Source of the DNA: Pseudoxanthomonas gei
GTDB taxonomy: Bacteria > Pseudomonadota > Gammaproteobacteria > Xanthomonadales > Xanthomonadaceae
Assembly: GCF_010119615.1 (NCBI RefSeq)
Contig: NZ_QOVG01000005.1
Span: 62,001-126,000, forward strand
Direction of reading: 5' to 3'
DNA length: 64,000 nt
Part shown: piece by piece, positions 62,808-64,000 of the stretch
Position numbering within the stretch: the first letter of the stretch is position 1
Layout of the letters: every line of letters begins with the position of its first letter
The notes under the pieces: model-generated
What the model was told of the DNA's origin: nothing
The model's input: only the letters and a program-made list of their open reading frames with translations
Database searches by the model: none
Position numbers and translations under genes: made by a program

Positions 62808-63524
62808 TTACCAGGGCAGCGTGTTGCCTTGCCAGTCGAGGAAAGTGCCCGAATCCTCGGCGCGCAGCCCTGCGATGACTTCCAGCAGGGCGGCGGCCGA
62901 TGCCTGTGGATCGAGTGGGGCGCTGGCGCCGCCCATGTCGGTTCGCACCCAGCCCGGATGCAAGGCCACCACCACGATGCCGCGTGTGCGCAGCGCGTGG
63001 GACAGCAATACAGTGGCCATGTTCTGCGCTGCCTTGCCGATCGCATAGCTGGGGCTGCGGAATTCACGACGCAGTGCGATTGACCCCAACTCCGAGGAAA
63101 TATTGACGACGCGCGCCGCGTCAGCCAGCAGGGGCGACACGCGTTGGGTCAGCAGGAAAGGCCCGGCCGCATGCGTGCGGAAGCTGGCTTCCAGGTCCAC
63201 GGCTTGCACGCTTCCATAGCGCTCCCCGCCGTGCAGCACTCCGGCATTGTTGACCAGCAGGTCAAGCGGCTCACCGTCGGTCAGCAATGGCAGTTCAAGG
63301 GCCAGCGCCGCGTGGCTCGTGGGTTCGGCCACGTCCAGTGGCGCCACGTGCAGGTGGCCGGGATATTCCCCGGCCAGCACATTGAGGACCGTAGCCTTGC
63401 CGGGTTGCCGACAGGTGGCGATCACGCGCCCGCCGCGTGCCAGCAGTTGCCGCACCAGCGCCAGCCCCAGGCCGCGGTTGGCCCCGGTCACCAGGCAACG
63501 TTGCGCGTTCGCATCGCGTTCCAT
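62808..63524 (-). CDS. Short-chain dehydrogenase/reductase (C-factor-like)
   Basis: 238 residues. The NAD(P)-binding motif TGANRGLGLAL is near residue 14, NNAG near 92, and the catalytic set has Ser in NISSELGS and Tyr/Lys in SYAIGKAA. The closest-looking relatives are the CsgA/C-factor-type SDRs; the substrate is not known. Complete and cytosolic. Confidence 0.87.
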   Translation of the reverse strand: MERDANAQRCLVTGANRGLGLALVRQLLARGGRVIATCRQPGKATVLNVLAGEYPGHLHVAPLDVAEPTSHAALALELPLLTDGEPLDLLVNNAGVLHGGERYGSVQAVDLEASFRTHAAGPFLLTQRVSPLLADAARVVNISSELGSIALRREFRSPSYAIGKAAQNMATVLLSHALRTRGIVVVALHPGWVRTDMGGASAPLDPQASAAALLEVIAGLRAEDSGTFLDWQGNTLPW

Positions 63525-63627
63525 GAAAGCCCCTGCGTGGCGACCATGCCTTGTGGCCTAGTGTAATCAGCGGCCGCGGCCGCTAGCATCGGCGGCTGCG
63601 TTGCACCTTCTATATAAGGAATACCTG

Positions 63628-64000
63628 ATGCGCCTGTCCCGTCGTCCGCGTGCCGCCCTGCTTGCCGTCGCCCTGTCCACTGCGCTCGCCGGGCTGGCGG
63701 TTTCCCCGCAACAGGCCCAGGCAAAGCCCGCCGGCAGCAGCCAGATCCAGATCAAGTACGACGAGTTCACCCTGCCCAATGGCCTGCGCGTGATCGTGCA
63801 CACCGACCGCAAGGCGCCCATCGTGGCGGTGAACCTGTGGTACCACGTCGGCAGCAAGAACGAGCAGCCTGGCCGCACCGGCTTCGCCCACCTGTTCGAG
63901 CACCTGATGTTCCAAGGCAGCGAGAACCACAAGTCCGAATACTTCGAACCCTACGAGCTGGTCGGCGTGACCGACCAGAACGGCACCACCAACCAGGACC
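63628..64000 (+). CDS. M16-family zinc peptidase, N-terminal part (cut by window end)
   Basis: The first 124 codons are visible. A signal peptide ending near QQAQA precedes FTLPNGLRVIVHTD and the inverted zinc motif HLFEH, with the Gly-Phe-Ala-His lead-in (GFAHLFEHLMFQGS) typical of M16 peptidases. AAGGAA lies before ATG 63628. Full-length relatives are about 900 residues with two or four M16 domains, and they act in the periplasm on small peptides. Confidence 0.93.
   Translation, partial: MRLSRRPRAALLAVALSTALAGLAVSPQQAQAKPAGSSQIQIKYDEFTLPNGLRVIVHTDRKAPIVAVNLWYHVGSKNEQPGRTGFAHLFEHLMFQGSENHKSEYFEPYELVGVTDQNGTTNQD

Overview
The window looks like core chromosome of a GC-rich gammaproteobacterium of the Xanthomonadaceae/Lysobacteraceae (Xanthomonas, Stenotrophomonas, Pseudoxanthomonas or Lysobacter relatives). 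The grounds are a full-length Ax21-family protein, the hemD-hemX-hemY and rhodanese-secB-gpsA gene orders, a glnA-glnK-amtB-ntrB-ntrC block, and several short hairpin repeat families in the intergenic DNA. The genus cannot be fixed by reading alone. I find no rRNA, tRNA, insertion sequence, prophage or CRISPR array. Coding density is high, and most long antisense frames are high-GC shadows.

Layout. 0.4-9.9 kb: a MrfA/Hrq1-type helicase, a 2H phosphoesterase-like protein, a zinc alcohol dehydrogenase, a succinyl-CoA:acetate CoA-transferase, a FAD-dependent dehydrogenase and a NYN-domain protein with a possible OST-HTH, with repeat-rich gaps between them. 10.0-13.8 kb: a three-gene two-component operon. 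14-17 kb: an MBOAT acyltransferase with an SGNH-like partner. 17-31 kb: a glycine-zipper protein, an MltB-type lytic transglycosylase, a serine hydrolase, a fused indolepyruvate oxidoreductase, a 2OG-Fe(II) oxygenase, gamma-glutamyltransferase and an AEC permease. 31-42 kb: a Ycf46-like AAA ATPase, a ParA-like ATPase, sixA, YceI, a phospholipase D lipoprotein, a thioesterase, a PlsC-type acyltransferase, a YheT hydrolase, a TPR-sulfotransferase, a PEBP protein and uppP.

43-49 kb is the nitrogen-assimilation block: glutamine synthetase, PII, the ammonium transporter and NtrB/NtrC. Its regulatory DNA is readable. There is a consensus sigma-54 promoter and an upstream NtrC-type box before glnA, a strong terminator after glnA, and a second NtrC-type box that ends on the ntrB start codon. 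This suggests that NtrC activates glnA and represses its own synthesis. 49-64 kb carries sodC, a FadI-like thiolase, a Cys-rich lipoprotein with a DUF4349 protein, hemD/hemX/hemY, two small exported proteins, rhodanese-secB-gpsA, an Ax21-family protein, trmL, a small secreted repeat protein, an SDR oxidoreductase and the start of an M16 peptidase.

The most unusual DNA is outside genes. An exact 43-bp, eight-unit tandem array of small palindromes follows the CoA-transferase. At least three copies of a composite element have conserved inverted hairpin ends around unrelated cores. There is also a REPIN-like inverted pair and a pair of UUGC/GCAA-loop hairpins. Starts were corrected for several genes from ribosome binding sites and promoters, most clearly glnA.
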